Position numbers and translations under genes: made by a program
Shown here: piece after piece, positions 17,725 to 27,138 of the stretch
How the letters are laid out: each line of letters opens with the position of its first letter
How positions within the stretch are numbered: the stretch's first letter is position 1
Assembly: GCA_009777535.1 (NCBI GenBank)
Contig: WRLP01000019.1
Span: 1-54,939 of the forward strand
Length of the DNA stretch: 54,939 bases
From: Treponema sp.
GTDB lineage: Bacteria; Spirochaetota; Spirochaetia; Treponematales; Breznakiellaceae
Reading direction: 5' to 3'
The notes under the pieces: model-generated
Told to the model about the DNA's origin: nothing
Databases searched by the model: none
The model's input: the letters and a program-made list of their open reading frames with translations, nothing else

Positions 17725-18309
17725 ATGCTCTGCTGTCCTCCTTGCAAAAACCTCACAATCCCCGATGAATACCGCGAAGTTGCGGATGCCCTGTTCCCTC
17801 CGGACGGCTTCCTGCCCGGACAGGTGCCGGACTTAAAGACCGCCGCCGATTTTGCCGAAGCCCTGGGAATAAGCGTAGACTATCACCGCTTGCTGGTATT
17901 GGAGAAAAACAACGAGGGGCTTAAAACCTATTTGGATCATTTTCAAAATAACCTGGACCTTTTAATTCAGAAGACCTGGGTGGAAAAAGCTGATGAGACC
18001 CGAAAAGAAAAATTACAGGACGATATTCCGCCTTTTATAACGCTGATAGAGCACGGAAATTTTCAACAGGCCATTGAAGAGTTCGGGGCAATTTTGGTAG
18101 AACTTGCCTATCTGTTTTTTGGCACCCAGAGCACCAAGGACGATTTTACCGAATATACTTTTCGCATAGACGCTCAAATGGGTTTATTCTGGTGGTATGG
18201 CGGCAGGATTACCCTGTTAAAAGGACTAAGCGAAAAAAATGAATCGAAGAACGCACAGTCCCTGTGGGCTGTTTTGCTTCTTGGGCTTTGTTATCTGACT
18301 AATTTCTAA
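17725..18309 (+). CDS. Uncharacterised 194-residue protein upstream of glnS
   Basis: I do not recognise a domain. The protein is largely helical and acidic, with no signal peptide. A hydrophobic, Trp-containing C-terminal third ([13 protein letters not shown], then [15 protein letters not shown]) could be a buried core or a membrane-associated end. It ends 11 bases before glnS and shares its ribosome-binding region, so the two are probably one transcript. No clear Shine-Dalgarno precedes its own ATG. Confidence 0.65.
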   Translation: MLCCPPCKNLTIPDEYREVADALFPPDGFLPGQVPDLKTAADFAEALGISVDYHRLLVLEKNNEGLKTYLDHFQNNLDLLIQKTWVEKADETRKEKLQDDIPPFITLIEHGNFQQAIEEFGAILVELAYLFFGTQSTKDDFTEYTFRIDAQMGLFWWYGGRITLLKGLSEKNESKNAQSLWAVLLLGLCYLTNF

Positions 18310-18320
18310 AAGGAAAATAT

Positions 18321-20069
18321 ATGGCAGCCACTGAATCTTCCGCCGGGTCCGAAAGCGAATCTTCGACCACTAATTTTATCAGCGAATTTATAAAAGAGGA
18401 TCTGGCCTCGGGGCGATACAGTTATGTGCACACCCGTTTCCCGCCCGAACCGAACGGCTGGCTGCACATCGGCCACTGTAAGGCATTCTGCATCGATTTT
18501 GACATGGCGGAACGCTTTGGTGGTAAATGCAACCTTCGTTTCGACGACACCAATCCCGAAAAAGAAGATATTTCTTATGTCGAAGCCATTAAGCGGGACG
18601 TTAAATGGATGGGGTATGACTGGGAGGACCGGGAATATTATGCCTCGGACTACTACGAGTATTTGTATGATCTTGCAGTAAAAATTATTAAAAAGGGAAA
18701 GGCCTATGTTGATGATCTTTCCGACACCGAAATAAGCGAGTACCGTGGTACGGCGGTTGCAGACAAGAACAACATCACCATGACACCGCCTGGCAGGAAC
18801 AGCCCGTACCGTGATCGTTCAGTTGAAGAAAACCTGGATCTCTTTGCACGAATGAGGGCGGGGGAGTATCCCGACGGGGCCAGAACCCTGCGGGCTAAAA
18901 TTGACATGGCGCATCCTAATCTATTGCTTAGGGATCCTGTTATGTACCGCATTCGCAGGGAAAGCCATTACCGTACGGGCAATACATGGTGTATCTATCC
19001 CATGTACGATTTTCAGCACCCCCTGTCTGACGCAAAAGAAGGCATTACACACTCACTTTGTTCACTGGAATACGAGATACACAGGCCCCTATACGAATGG
19101 TTTATAAATGAGGCGGAAGTTTTTCCCTCGCGGCAGATCGAGTTTGCGCGGCTGAACTTAAGCTATACGGTAATGAGCAAGCGATGGCTTCTTAAACTGG
19201 TGCAGGACAAACATGTTTCCGGCTGGGACGATCCAAGAATGCCCACCATAGCGGGACTGCGCCGCCGGGGCTATACGCCGGAAGCCATACGCAGTTTTGT
19301 TTCGCAGATTGGCGTGGCAAAAACCGACAGCATGGTGGATATCGCCTTTCTGGAGTACTGTCTGCGGGAAGACCTTAACCGGCGGTCTTTGCGGGTAATG
19401 GCTGTGTTAAAACCGTTAAAACTGATTATCGAAAACTGGGACGCCGGTAAAACCGAAGAACTGGAAGCTGTAAATAACCCCGAAGATGAAGCCGCCGGAA
19501 CCCGGCGTGTTGTTTTTGCCCGCGAATTGTGGATCGAGCGGGAAGATTTTGAGGAAGTCCCGCCCCCCAAATATTTCCGGCTGTTCCCCGGCAACTCAGT
19601 CCGCCTGCGTTATGCGTACATCATTACCTGCACCGGTTTTGAAAAGGACTCAGACGGAAATATTACTGCCGTACGCTGCACTTATGATCCGCAGACAAGG
19701 GGCGGCAATGCCCAGGATAACCGTAAAATAAAAAGCACAATTCATTGGGTTTCCGCCGCACATTCGGTTCCCTTCGAAGCACGCCTTTACGACCACCTTT
19801 TCAGTGTAGAAAGGCCGATGGATATCGCCGCCCGCACGGACGGCAGCAGCGGTGATTTTACAGACAACCTGAACAGCAATTCACTGGAAGTCATTGCAAA
19901 TGCCCGGGGCGAACCCTGCCTGGAAAGCGCCGCACCTGGCGACCGGTTTCAATTTGAGCGGCTGGGCTACTTTGTGCGCGATCCTGATACAGGGGCGGGA
20001 GGGCGTCCGGTTTTTAACAAAACCACCGGCCTGCGGGATACCTGGGCAAAAATCCAAAAAAAGACCTGA
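18321..20069 (+). CDS. glnS: Glutaminyl-tRNA synthetase
   Basis: 582 residues, class I. AAAGGAAAA precedes the ATG. The catalytic domain opens with [13 protein letters not shown] (HIGH at 49-52), continues with [10 protein letters not shown], and has the second signature as VMSKR near residue 286. The beta-barrel anticodon domain (about 340-570) includes [10 protein letters not shown] and [11 protein letters not shown] Ser/Glu-rich leader of about 17 residues precedes the conserved start. Direct charging of tRNA-Gln is thus expected in this organism. Confidence 0.97.
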   Translation: MAATESSAGSESESSTTNFISEFIKEDLASGRYSYVHTRFPPEPNGWLHIGHCKAFCIDFDMAERFGGKCNLRFDDTNPEKEDISYVEAIKRDVKWMGYDWEDREYYASDYYEYLYDLAVKIIKKGKAYVDDLSDTEISEYRGTAVADKNNITMTPPGRNSPYRDRSVEENLDLFARMRAGEYPDGARTLRAKIDMAHPNLLLRDPVMYRIRRESHYRTGNTWCIYPMYDFQHPLSDAKEGITHSLCSLEYEIHRPLYEWFINEAEVFPSRQIEFARLNLSYTVMSKRWLLKLVQDKHVSGWDDPRMPTIAGLRRRGYTPEAIRSFVSQIGVAKTDSMVDIAFLEYCLREDLNRRSLRVMAVLKPLKLIIENWDAGKTEELEAVNNPEDEAAGTRRVVFARELWIEREDFEEVPPPKYFRLFPGNSVRLRYAYIITCTGFEKDSDGNITAVRCTYDPQTRGGNAQDNRKIKSTIHWVSAAHSVPFEARLYDHLFSVERPMDIAARTDGSSGDFTDNLNSNSLEVIANARGEPCLESAAPGDRFQFERLGYFVRDPDTGAGGRPVFNKTTGLRDTWAKIQKKT

Positions 20070-20096
20070 CCACTTAATGTGCCTGGAGTTAAACGA

Positions 20097-20504
20097 TCAG
20101 GATTTTTTGACAGCCCTGCCTCTTTGTTCCAGCATTTTTTTTACCCTGTTCAACAAGTCCGCTTTGTTGAAGGGCTTGGTAATAAAATCCGCAGCCCCTA
20201 TTTTTTCCGCAAGAGCAATTTGACTATTTTCATCTACCGAAGAAAAAAAGGCAACTGGAATATCATTTAAAAGTGTTATCGCCTTTAACCGGTTATAGGT
20301 TTCCCACCCGTCCATATCCGGCATCAATATATCCAATAGTATTGCATTAGGAAGAAGGCCGCTGTATATTTTTTCCAGAGCCTCTTGACCGGAACCGGCA
20401 GTGTTTATTTCATACTCGGCTTTCAACATATTTTCAGCGATAGCGAGGTGCGTCTTATCATCATCTACCAGGAGGATTCTTTTCTTTTTATTTTTATCTG
20501 CCAT
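20097..20504 (-). CDS. Single-domain response regulator (CheY-like)
   Basis: 135 residues, a lone receiver: LLVDDD pocket, phospho-Asp in ILLDILMPDMDG (D58), switch residue in AFFSSVD, Lys in FITKPFNK. A basic C-terminal tail follows. There is no output domain, so it either relays phosphate or acts by protein contact. It converges on glnS with a 27-base gap and is transcribed alone, about 60 bases after the rimO stop. It is a possible partner of the HPt-bearing kinases at 8.7-15 kb. Confidence 0.9.
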   Translation of the reverse strand: MADKNKKKRILLVDDDKTHLAIAENMLKAEYEINTAGSGQEALEKIYSGLLPNAILLDILMPDMDGWETYNRLKAITLLNDIPVAFFSSVDENSQIALAEKIGAADFITKPFNKADLLNRVKKMLEQRGRAVKKS

Positions 20505-20562
20505 ACCGCTGCCCTAATGCCGGTACATTCACTTTTCTAAAGCAACATACAGGGTCAGAAAA

Positions 20563-21978
20563 TTATACACCATTGTGTAATTTTGTCAACAATCCCGGAT
20601 CATTGGAGCCGTAGTCACCAGGCCGTAATGGGAGAACTTCCAGATCGATGCCACAGCGGGCAACAACCCTGCATGGAACAAGAGTTCCTGCGGCAAGTCC
20701 GGCGCCGTCCTTGTCATTGCCTGCAATGACAGCACAGCCGTCAATTTCCGGCGCCTGACAATAGAGCCGTCCAAGCCAAATATCTTCGTCGGTAAGGCCT
20801 GAGCCGCCCATTTGTTCTTCAATCAGCGCATCAAGGGTAAGGCCGACAAAACGATCCATGTTTTTTTCAGTAATCGGCGACTGCCTTTCTTCGATAATTC
20901 GCCTGCGCCCGGCTGCAACTTTTTTGGGAACCCTCCCCTTTGCCGGGTAGGCAGCCGTACCTTCCTCGCGGGAATAGGTAAAACAGCCAAGCCAGTCCAG
21001 CCGGGCTTTTTCCTGGAAATCAAGCAGTTCGGCGAAGTCTTCGTCCGTTTCGCCCGGAAACCCCAGCAGGAATGTAGAACGAATAACCGCCCCGGGGATA
21101 CGGCTGCGGATAGTTTCGAGCAATTCCAGATGTTTACTCGCATTACCGCCCCTGTTCATGGCCTTTAGCATTTTCGCCGATGCATGCTGAAAAGGAATAT
21201 CAAAATAGGGAAGAATGCGCTGGTCTTTCTCTATTATTTCAAGAATGGAAAGCGGAAAATGGTCGGGGTGAATATAAAGCAGCCGAACCCAAAAATCCCC
21301 TTTCAGCGAAGAAATTGCCGTGAGAAAGTCCGGCAGCCTGGAAGCGGAATATTTATCCGCTCCAAAAGAGCCGATGTCCTGACCGATTATACAGAGTTCC
21401 CTTATACCGCGTTCTAAAAGATCGCGGCACTCTGTAATAATGTCCGGTATTTCCCTGCTTACAAGGCCGCCCCGTATCAGCGGAATGGCGCAGAAAGAAC
21501 AGCAATTACTGCAGCCCTCGCTTATTTTTACATAAGCCGACCCCGGCAGGGACAGAAGCGGCCGCCGCCCTCCCTGCAAAACTGAAGTGTGCGCCTCTTC
21601 TTTCATCGGAGCTGCTGGTATTCCCGGGCCTTTTCCATTTACAATACCGGCGGCGGCAGCCGCAATTCCCGCAAGATCGGCATTTCCAAAAAACCCGTCC
21701 GCTTCCGGAAGGGATTCAGTCAGTTCTTGCGCATAACGCTGTGAAAGACAGCCTGCGAGCAGTATTTTTTTCTCCGGATAAAGTCTGCGCCACAGGAGAA
21801 CTGCATTAATGGATTCCTGTTTTGCGCTTTCGATAAAGCCGCAGGAGTTTACTATAATAAGGTCGGCATTTTCGGCTGCGGGCGCGGCTGTCCACCCCGC
21901 ATTGTTCAGCAGAGACATTATATTTTCAGCGTCTACCTGATTTTTTACACAGCCGAAAGGATCAATAAAATATCGCAA
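20563..21978 (-). CDS. rimO: Ribosomal protein S12 methylthiotransferase RimO
   Basis: 471 residues, radical-SAM methylthiotransferase. The N-terminal domain has the auxiliary-cluster Cys residues (GCVKNQ, NSCGF, AGCLSQ). The radical-SAM motif is EGCSNCCSFC near residue 155, and a TRAM-like domain closes the protein (about 400-465). The segment SAYVKISEGCSNCCSFCAI is typical of RimO rather than MiaB. It modifies an Asp of ribosomal protein S12. The start is TTG at 21978, 6 bases after the stop of the RodZ-like gene. Spacing suggests co-transcription with the rodZ-like and lolA-like genes. Confidence 0.93.
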   Translation of the reverse strand: MRYFIDPFGCVKNQVDAENIMSLLNNAGWTAAPAAENADLIIVNSCGFIESAKQESINAVLLWRRLYPEKKILLAGCLSQRYAQELTESLPEADGFFGNADLAGIAAAAAGIVNGKGPGIPAAPMKEEAHTSVLQGGRRPLLSLPGSAYVKISEGCSNCCSFCAIPLIRGGLVSREIPDIITECRDLLERGIRELCIIGQDIGSFGADKYSASRLPDFLTAISSLKGDFWVRLLYIHPDHFPLSILEIIEKDQRILPYFDIPFQHASAKMLKAMNRGGNASKHLELLETIRSRIPGAVIRSTFLLGFPGETDEDFAELLDFQEKARLDWLGCFTYSREEGTAAYPAKGRVPKKVAAGRRRIIEERQSPITEKNMDRFVGLTLDALIEEQMGGSGLTDEDIWLGRLYCQAPEIDGCAVIAGNDKDGAGLAAGTLVPCRVVARCGIDLEVLPLRPGDYGSNDPGLLTKLHNGV

Positions 21979-21984
21979 TGGTCG

Positions 21985-23088
21985 TCAATTACCGGCCTCA
22001 AGCCGGACAAGTGCAAGCGAGTAACGGTTGTCTTCATTCCGCAGCCAGCGGAGATCCGCTACAACGACCTCGCCCGGCGCTCCAAGTTCCAAAGGATATG
22101 TTTGTCCGCCGCCGATAACCTGGAATCTTGCCGCCTGGGCATTCGATGTCCATATTCGGATACCGTTCTGAGCCTGGATATTCAATTCATCTGTTCTCTG
22201 AAAATAACGTTCATTCCTGTCCCGTCGATCGCGCTCAAAAAGAATTTCCCAGCGAAACATGCAATAACCCTGAAAACTTGCCTGCAGCGTAAACGGATAA
22301 GCATTGGGAGAAGAAAAAACAATTCTGGAGTTTGCGTTTCCGACTGCGCTAACCGCTTCGACCGGGATCATCTCATCATCCAGGGCATATTCGCCGGAAG
22401 CAAAAGCGCTTTCCATGTCGAGCCGGAGCAGAACTCCGATACCGGGATTATTTTTTACAAAATCAATAATTGTTATGGTTAAATTCGCAAAGCCGTCATC
22501 GCCCAAAGCGACTTTTCCTTCCTGGCCTAAATCGAGAATTACTGAACCAACAGGGGTGCCAATTGTCGCCGCTTCCCCAAGACCGGCAAGTTCAAATTTA
22601 TACTGACTGCCTTCTGCCGAAACAAGGACAGTATCGCCCCTGAACAGGCGGCGCTCCAGGGAGCTGCCGTCCATTACATATTCAACCGGAATACGTTCAG
22701 CCTGCACTTCCACAGGCTTTTTGGGTCTTGTAATTAAATAAAATAAAACCCCGCCGACAACTCCAAGAACGGCAAGGCTGCCGGCAAGAATGATTAGAAT
22801 TTTCGGCAGGTTTGAACGTGGTTTCAAAAGCTGTTCTACCGGAACAGGCTGCTCCTGAATTCTGAGCGCCCGGTATAGGGAAAGTAATTCCTGAACATCC
22901 AAATCCAGATAGGTGCCATAATTCCTCAGGAATCCGGTTATATAGGGTTCACCCGGAAAATCAGAAAAATTTTCTGTTTCCAGAGCGGTAAGATAGCGAA
23001 CAGAAATGTTGGTTTCCCTGCCGACCTGATCAAGATTTAAATTTTTCTCCTCGCGAGCGGCTTTTAATTTTACACCCAGAGATTCCAA
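21985..23088 (-). CDS. RodZ-like helix-turn-helix, single-pass membrane protein
   Basis: 367 residues from a TTG start at 23088, chosen because a G-rich ribosome-binding site precedes it and the XRE-like helix-turn-helix (LGVKLKAAREEKNLNLDQV... ISVRYLTALE) then begins at once. Residues up to about 85 are the cytoplasmic HTH_25-type domain, followed by a linker, a membrane span (ILIILAGSLAVLGVVGGVLFYLI) and a beta-rich periplasmic domain of about 220 residues. The layout is that of RodZ, which links MreB to the cell envelope. The C-terminal part is longer than in E. coli RodZ. It is in one run with rimO and a lolA-like gene. Confidence 0.78.
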   Translation of the reverse strand: MESLGVKLKAAREEKNLNLDQVGRETNISVRYLTALETENFSDFPGEPYITGFLRNYGTYLDLDVQELLSLYRALRIQEQPVPVEQLLKPRSNLPKILIILAGSLAVLGVVGGVLFYLITRPKKPVEVQAERIPVEYVMDGSSLERRLFRGDTVLVSAEGSQYKFELAGLGEAATIGTPVGSVILDLGQEGKVALGDDGFANLTITIIDFVKNNPGIGVLLRLDMESAFASGEYALDDEMIPVEAVSAVGNANSRIVFSSPNAYPFTLQASFQGYCMFRWEILFERDRRDRNERYFQRTDELNIQAQNGIRIWTSNAQAARFQVIGGGQTYPLELGAPGEVVVADLRWLRNEDNRYSLALVRLEAGN

Positions 23089-23104
23089 ACTGTTCCCCCC
23101 GCTC

Positions 23105-23791
23105 CTAATCAGTATCTCTGAACAGGAAATTATTGTGCAAATTGGCAGAGGCCGGAGAATCATAAATAAAACGCTGCTCCGGAATTCCCTGATTAAGCCT
23201 TATATTTGTAAAATCAAAGCGCACTTCACTTTCCGCAATGGTTCGCCCTTCAATACGGCGGATTAGTTTCGTATCGGGGTCGACACTCAGGATAATCTCC
23301 CTGAAACCTTCCTGAACAGAACGTCTTGTAAGGCGAAGTTTAACCACCTGTTCACGGGAGTTCGCGTCCAGCGGAACCGGATTTGGGCCCGTAACAAAGG
23401 ACGGAACATAATTCCGCCTTAGCAGGGTAAGCCCCTGAGCGCTTGCCATTGACGCTCCTGCAGCTGACGTTCTCCTGCTCTGATTAATGCTCTGATTCAG
23501 CACAGCCCGGAATTCCGGCAGATATATCGTCAAAAGCTCCCCGTTAAAAACGATAACCTGGTCGGCAGGACGTGTGAAATCTATTCTTAAAAAAGACGGC
23601 GAAAGATGGCTTACACTCCCGACCATATCACTTGATCCGGAGCGAATTGCGATATTTGCCTCATAATCCCTTATAATGCCGTAGCGTTCCGACATCATTT
23701 CCATGTAGTTATCGGCGGTTACAATTTCCTGGCTGGAAAGGGAATAAAATGACAGAATCAGCACTATAAAAAGGGAAAACCCTCTTTTCAT
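23105..23791 (-). CDS. Periplasmic LolA-like lipoprotein carrier
   Basis: 228 residues with a signal peptide (MKRGFSLFIVLILSFYSLSS). The mature part shows the LolA/LolB-like beta pattern: a first helix (NYMEMMSERYGIIRDYEANIAI), then strands such as LRIDFTRPADQVIVFNGELLTIYLPE and VDPDTKLIRRIEG and a last strand IRLNQGIPEQRFIYD. Such proteins carry lipoproteins across the periplasm, which fits the many lipoproteins in this window. It stops 16 bases before the RodZ-like start. Assignment is by pattern, moderately sure. Confidence 0.75.
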   Translation of the reverse strand: MKRGFSLFIVLILSFYSLSSQEIVTADNYMEMMSERYGIIRDYEANIAIRSGSSDMVGSVSHLSPSFLRIDFTRPADQVIVFNGELLTIYLPEFRAVLNQSINQSRRTSAAGASMASAQGLTLLRRNYVPSFVTGPNPVPLDANSREQVVKLRLTRRSVQEGFREIILSVDPDTKLIRRIEGRTIAESEVRFDFTNIRLNQGIPEQRFIYDSPASANLHNNFLFRDTD

Positions 23792-23948
23792 TATTGTCCT
23801 CGTGAATTTAGCGATCTTTTACATTATATTAAAGAGACTTATTTTAGGCAATAGGCGTGTAGGGCTGTTTCACTCCATTGATACAACTGGTGTAAATTCC
23901 GCTTGACAAATGCTTCCCGGCCAATTTACGATAGCCAAGGAGAAAATT

Positions 23949-24362
23949 ATGAAAAAATTGGCTGTTTTGGCGGTTATGTTTTTTATAATTCCCTGCTTTA
24001 CATTCGCCGATGAAGCTTTTAACGAATTCGAATACATCAGCTTTACCTGGCAATATTATTATTTCAAAGCGCTTTCAGACAATGATACCGGTTATTTTTT
24101 TGTAAAATTATCGGAAAATAATACACCAAATAACAATTCCCAAAACAGACAATACTTATATGTGGATTCACATGATAGTAATTCAGGTTTCTTCGGTGTA
24201 TTGGGCGGTTTATTAATTTATACCGGAGTAATATATGCCGGTTCGGCCTTAAATCGGCAGGAACAGATTATTATTAATGATGCATGGCATCGTCAAAAAG
24301 AAGAAGAAAAAATGCAGCAGGATTTGTTCCGGCAGAACAGAGACCTCTATTCCTGGTTTTGA
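23949..24362 (+). CDS. Small secreted protein, unknown
   Basis: 137 residues from ATG 23949; AAGGAGAAA precedes it. A signal peptide (KKLAVLAVMFFIIPCFTFA) is followed by an Asn/Tyr/Phe-rich segment, one hydrophobic stretch (FFGVLGGLLIYTGVIYAG) and a Gln/Glu-rich end. I do not recognise the family. AT content rises here compared with the genes on both sides, and the next two genes share this, which suggests a separately acquired patch. Confidence 0.65.
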   Translation: MKKLAVLAVMFFIIPCFTFADEAFNEFEYISFTWQYYYFKALSDNDTGYFFVKLSENNTPNNNSQNRQYLYVDSHDSNSGFFGVLGGLLIYTGVIYAGSALNRQEQIIINDAWHRQKEEEKMQQDLFRQNRDLYSWF

Positions 24363-24370
24363 AATTTAAA

Positions 24371-24664
24371 ATGACATGCCCAGTGGCCATACAAAAGCTA
24401 TTAAAAAATAATAAAATTCTGTATTGGCCAAGAAAGGAAGCTGATAAAAATGTTGCGCTTGAATTCATCTCAGCACAAATTCCGCCGGAAATTAGATTGG
24501 CAGAAAAAGAGATTAATCAAATAATATCGCAGAATATCTTGTTTGAGGATTATGCATTGGTTCGCAGAGAGTTAATCGAACGGGGTTTTGTTTACAGAAC
24601 AAATGACTGCCGTGAATACTGGCGTTTAACCTCGCAGAATGATCAGGCATTGCCTGTTTTATAG
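24371..24664 (+). CDS. DUF2087-type small protein
   Basis: 97 residues from ATG 24371, starting 8 bases after the preceding stop. The body matches the DUF2087 pattern: WPRKEADKNVALEFISAQI, then EKEINQIISQ, then DYALVRRELIERGFVYR and EYWRL. This is a small winged-helix-like domain often found beside transcription regulators; its role is not settled. The Shine-Dalgarno is weak. A 7-bp hairpin begins three bases after its stop codon. Confidence 0.7.
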   Translation: MTCPVAIQKLLKNNKILYWPRKEADKNVALEFISAQIPPEIRLAEKEINQIISQNILFEDYALVRRELIERGFVYRTNDCREYWRLTSQNDQALPVL

Positions 24665-24666
24665 CT

Positions 24667-24685
24667 GCTATCCGGCATGGATAGC
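24667..24685 (+). terminator. Small hairpin after the DUF2087 gene
   Basis: A perfect 7-bp stem, GCTATCC / GGATAGC, with a 5-base loop, is followed by AAATATTTTG. The stem is short and the T-run broken, so it is only a moderate terminator candidate. Confidence 0.5.
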
Positions 24686-24748
24686 AAATATTTTGATTTG
24701 GCCTCATATTTAGCGTACGGAAATATGAAGCCAAGCATGGTGAAATGT

Positions 24749-25711
24749 ATGATAAAACTGAAATTCATATTTTCATTATTTGTAATTTTCGTAATATTTA
24801 TTTCCTGTCAAACATATACATTCGACCGAAAAAACCCATATCCAAATATGGAAATATTGCGCTTCCCTAATAGTCAAGCATACTTATTTAACAGCAAGGT
24901 GTCATCAAACAAATTAATTATAGTTCTTGAAGGCAGTGGCTGGAGTTCTGTTCTAGGCGTTAAACAAAAGAATATATGGCCGGAAGTCCGGTATGGTGCA
25001 CAATTTATTCAGGAACTAAATAATGATTATACTTTCCTTATACCCGAAAAACTTAAACGTCAGCCGGGAATGGTATATTTTGAAGATATTGAAGATAGGG
25101 CAAATTATACGGCGGAAAATCTACTAGCTTGTTATAGTGAAAGTATAAATAGTTATCTTAATGATAATAATTTTTCTTCCGTTATACTAATTGCAGGTTC
25201 TGAAGGAGCCATATTGTTACCTCTATTATATGAAAAAATAGACAAGAAAGATGATATTACTATGATGGTATCTCTTCAATTTGGAGGATTTTCGATGTAT
25301 GAGGCTTATAAAATTTTAAGTGAATCGTTAATCGCTCCGCAAGACTACAAAAATATGTATAAACACATTGTTGAAGTTTATGAATTTATGGAAGATTACA
25401 AAACGAAGAACGATGAAATAAATATAACGCCAGAAGAAGATTTTTATGGGTTTAATTACAGATGGTTTGATAGTTTTCTTGGAATACGCCCTTTTGATTA
25501 TTATAAAAATATAACCATACCTATGCTGTTTGTTCATGGAGAGGCGGATTATAACATTCCTGTTAAATCAACAATATACATTCAAGAAAATTTGCCCGAC
25601 AAGCCGTTCGATTATAAATATTTTGAATGGGATCATCAACCAAGAAACTATTCTGAGATGATCCGGTTCAGGAAAGAAGTTGCTGAATGGATAATAATGA
25701 AAACGCCATAA
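24749..25711 (+). CDS. Lipoprotein alpha/beta-hydrolase-like protein
   Basis: 320 residues from ATG 24749. A signal sequence ends FIFIS-C type (Cys20). The rest fits the alpha/beta-hydrolase fold: strand LIIVLEGSGWSS, nucleophile elbow IAGSEGAILL (AGSEG, a variant of GxSxG), the acid region PMLFVHGEADYNIP and a late His in EWDHQP. These would form a Ser-Asp-His triad. Substrate unknown. Base composition is AT-rich, like the two genes before it. Start choice is uncertain; ATGs at 24725 and 24737 are in frame. Confidence 0.65.
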   Translation: MIKLKFIFSLFVIFVIFISCQTYTFDRKNPYPNMEILRFPNSQAYLFNSKVSSNKLIIVLEGSGWSSVLGVKQKNIWPEVRYGAQFIQELNNDYTFLIPEKLKRQPGMVYFEDIEDRANYTAENLLACYSESINSYLNDNNFSSVILIAGSEGAILLPLLYEKIDKKDDITMMVSLQFGGFSMYEAYKILSESLIAPQDYKNMYKHIVEVYEFMEDYKTKNDEINITPEEDFYGFNYRWFDSFLGIRPFDYYKNITIPMLFVHGEADYNIPVKSTIYIQENLPDKPFDYKYFEWDHQPRNYSEMIRFRKEVAEWIIMKTP

Positions 25712-25786
25712 TGTTGCTCCTTTATAGAGTGTATGCGATACTATCAGCAACTTGGCGTTACCGACTGAGCGCATATAACACCGACA

Positions 25787-25815
25787 TTGACATCGTTACG
25801 GGCTGATGTTAGGCT
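25787..25815 (+). promoter_or_regulatory. Probable promoter of tRNA-Arg(CCT)
   Basis: TTGACA (25787-25792), a 17-base spacer and TAGGCT (25810-25815) lie just before the tRNA. Transcription would begin a few bases before the mature 5' end. The -10 box is poor (3 of 6), so this is tentative. Confidence 0.4.
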
Positions 25816-25825
25816 GTGTTTATAA

Positions 25826-25898
25826 GGTCCAGTAGCTCAGGGGATAGAGCGGCCGCCTCCTAAGCGGCAGGTCGGCCGTTCGATTCGGCCCTGGATCA
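25826..25898 (+). tRNA. tRNA-Arg (anticodon CCT)
   Basis: A 73-base cloverleaf: acceptor GGTCCAG/CTGGATC with one G-T pair, D-arm GCTC/GAGC, anticodon stem GCCGC/GCGGC with loop CTCCTAA (anticodon CCT, reads AGG), T-arm GGCCG/CGGCC with TTCGATT. The 3' CCA is not encoded. Confidence 0.95.
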
Positions 25899-25984
25899 GC
25901 TAATTTTCCTGTTTTGGGCACCTTCTCATTTTTGCGTTTTTGTGGTAAGGTTAGGCAAGTATCAAGTTTGTTCAGGAGAACGCT

Positions 25985-26272
25985 ATGGACACAACAGAGA
26001 CTTTTCATGACGAATTGGAAAAATGTCTGGGCAGTATAAATTCCGACGGTTTGGAAAAGCTGGATCCCCAGAATATTGAAAAACTTGAGAAAATCAGCGC
26101 TGTTGCCGCCGAACATGGCATGAATCAGGGGAAAAAACTGATCGACAACCTTGTCCAGGTGCTAAAAAACCTTCTGGAAGGGAAATCCACACCAGATAGC
26201 GTTTCTCTCCGACTGACAGCATTGGATTTTTATATAAACAACATAAAAGGTTCCTCCACAGAAGAACTGTAA
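25985..26272 (+). CDS. Small acidic helical protein, unknown
   Basis: 95 residues with AGGAG before the ATG. Entirely helical by composition, acidic at the start (TETFHDELEKCLG), no signal or membrane segment. I do not recognise it. It stands alone after the tRNA gene and has the codon use of the surrounding core genes. Confidence 0.68.
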   Translation: MDTTETFHDELEKCLGSINSDGLEKLDPQNIEKLEKISAVAAEHGMNQGKKLIDNLVQVLKNLLEGKSTPDSVSLRLTALDFYINNIKGSSTEEL

Positions 26273-26328
26273 TGAACCACTGGTTAGCTTGACGCTAATC
26301 AGCGATTCCCTTCTTCCGATAATAGAAT

Positions 26329-27039
26329 ATGATCCGCAAAGCCCTTTTTTTCGCGGTTTTTGTCTTTTTTAGCTTATCCGCCCTCTTTGCCCAGGAGCAT
26401 GAATTGGGCTGGCACCCCCAGGTAATAAGGGGGGAGGTCTGGGTCGAGCTGGAGCCGATTTATGGGGGTTTTGTTGACGAGAAATATCCACTAGACCTGC
26501 CCACCGCCGGGCGCCGGGCGCTGGAAGAGGCGGCCCTGTTTTTTTCAGCAATGATCTATGGCTGGTCCTTTCAGTACGATATAGGCGAAAGGGCGAGGCA
26601 GATAGAAGAAAATTTTGAGCTAACCGAGGTTGCTTCGATTCCGTTCGGCGATCCAGGGCTGGAAGTTACAGATGTAGAAGTACGGGGGCTGCGTGTCCGA
26701 ATGTGGACGGATTACCACCTGGACGAATCCCAGCAGCGCCGGCTGTCAAATTGGCGTACGGGAACCATAAGAAACGCGCAAGGCATCGGCTACTGTTACA
26801 TGGGCGGTCCCGAAGCAAGAGCCGGCTGGCTGGCCGTCAGAAAGACAGCGCTTGAAGACGCCGCAAGGGCGGCAGTCCGCGGAATGCTGCAGGGCAGCGA
26901 GCGCAACCGGCCAAAAGAAGCGCATGGTTTTATCAGCCTTGCTACCTTCCCAAGTTTTTATATTGATTCTGGCAGGTGGGCGGCAGCCGCCCGCTTCAGG
27001 GTTGAAATTACAGAGATTGTTCCCTTTAATGCTTATTGA
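26329..27039 (+). CDS. Secreted protein, unknown
   Basis: 236 residues with a signal peptide (KALFFAVFVFFSLSALFAQ). The mature part contains ALEEAALFFSAMIYGWSFQYD, a strand-rich middle (VTDVEVRGLRVRMWTDYHLD) and a second similar helix LAVRKTALEDAARAAVRGML. The repeated helix-then-strand pattern suggests a duplicated small domain. No catalytic motif is seen. Likely periplasmic. No clear ribosome-binding site precedes the ATG. Confidence 0.68.
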   Translation: MIRKALFFAVFVFFSLSALFAQEHELGWHPQVIRGEVWVELEPIYGGFVDEKYPLDLPTAGRRALEEAALFFSAMIYGWSFQYDIGERARQIEENFELTEVASIPFGDPGLEVTDVEVRGLRVRMWTDYHLDESQQRRLSNWRTGTIRNAQGIGYCYMGGPEARAGWLAVRKTALEDAARAAVRGMLQGSERNRPKEAHGFISLATFPSFYIDSGRWAAAARFRVEITEIVPFNAY

Positions 27040-27071
27040 TTGGCACTTAAGGCCAGTAATGTTATGAATTT

Positions 27072-27117
27072 CACATTATTCGTTCCAATAATGTGAAAAA
27101 TGCTTACATTATTGGAA
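27072..27117. promoter_or_regulatory. Overlapping inverted repeats in front of the DUF4143 ATPase gene
   Basis: CACATTATT / AATAATGTG (27072-27080 and 27087-27095) is a perfect 9-bp inverted repeat. TTCCAATAATGT / ACATTATTGGAA (27083-27094 and 27106-27117) is a perfect 12-bp one that shares its left arm with the first. The three half-sites cover the -35 region of the promoter below and look like a repressor operator; two alternative RNA hairpins are possible for read-through transcripts. Confidence 0.6.
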
Positions 27118-27132
27118 GGAATGGTGTATAAT
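27103..27132 (+). promoter_or_regulatory. Promoter of the DUF4143 ATPase gene
   Basis: CTTACA (27103-27108), an 18-base spacer and a perfect TATAAT (27127-27132). Only six bases separate the -10 box from the ATG at 27139, so the transcript should start at or near the start codon. No Shine-Dalgarno precedes that ATG at working distance. Confidence 0.6.
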
Positions 27133-27138
27133 ATCAAT

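Noticed and set aside
23844-24053. Minus-strand 69-codon frame over the start of the small secreted protein
   Set aside because: It overlaps the better supported plus-strand gene with signal peptide and AAGGAG, and has no features of its own.
25735-25826. Integron attC-like sequence ending GTTAGGC before tRNA-Arg
   Set aside because: Only about four bases pair at the ends, the inner boxes do not match well, no integrase gene or second site is visible, and the same bases serve as a tRNA promoter.
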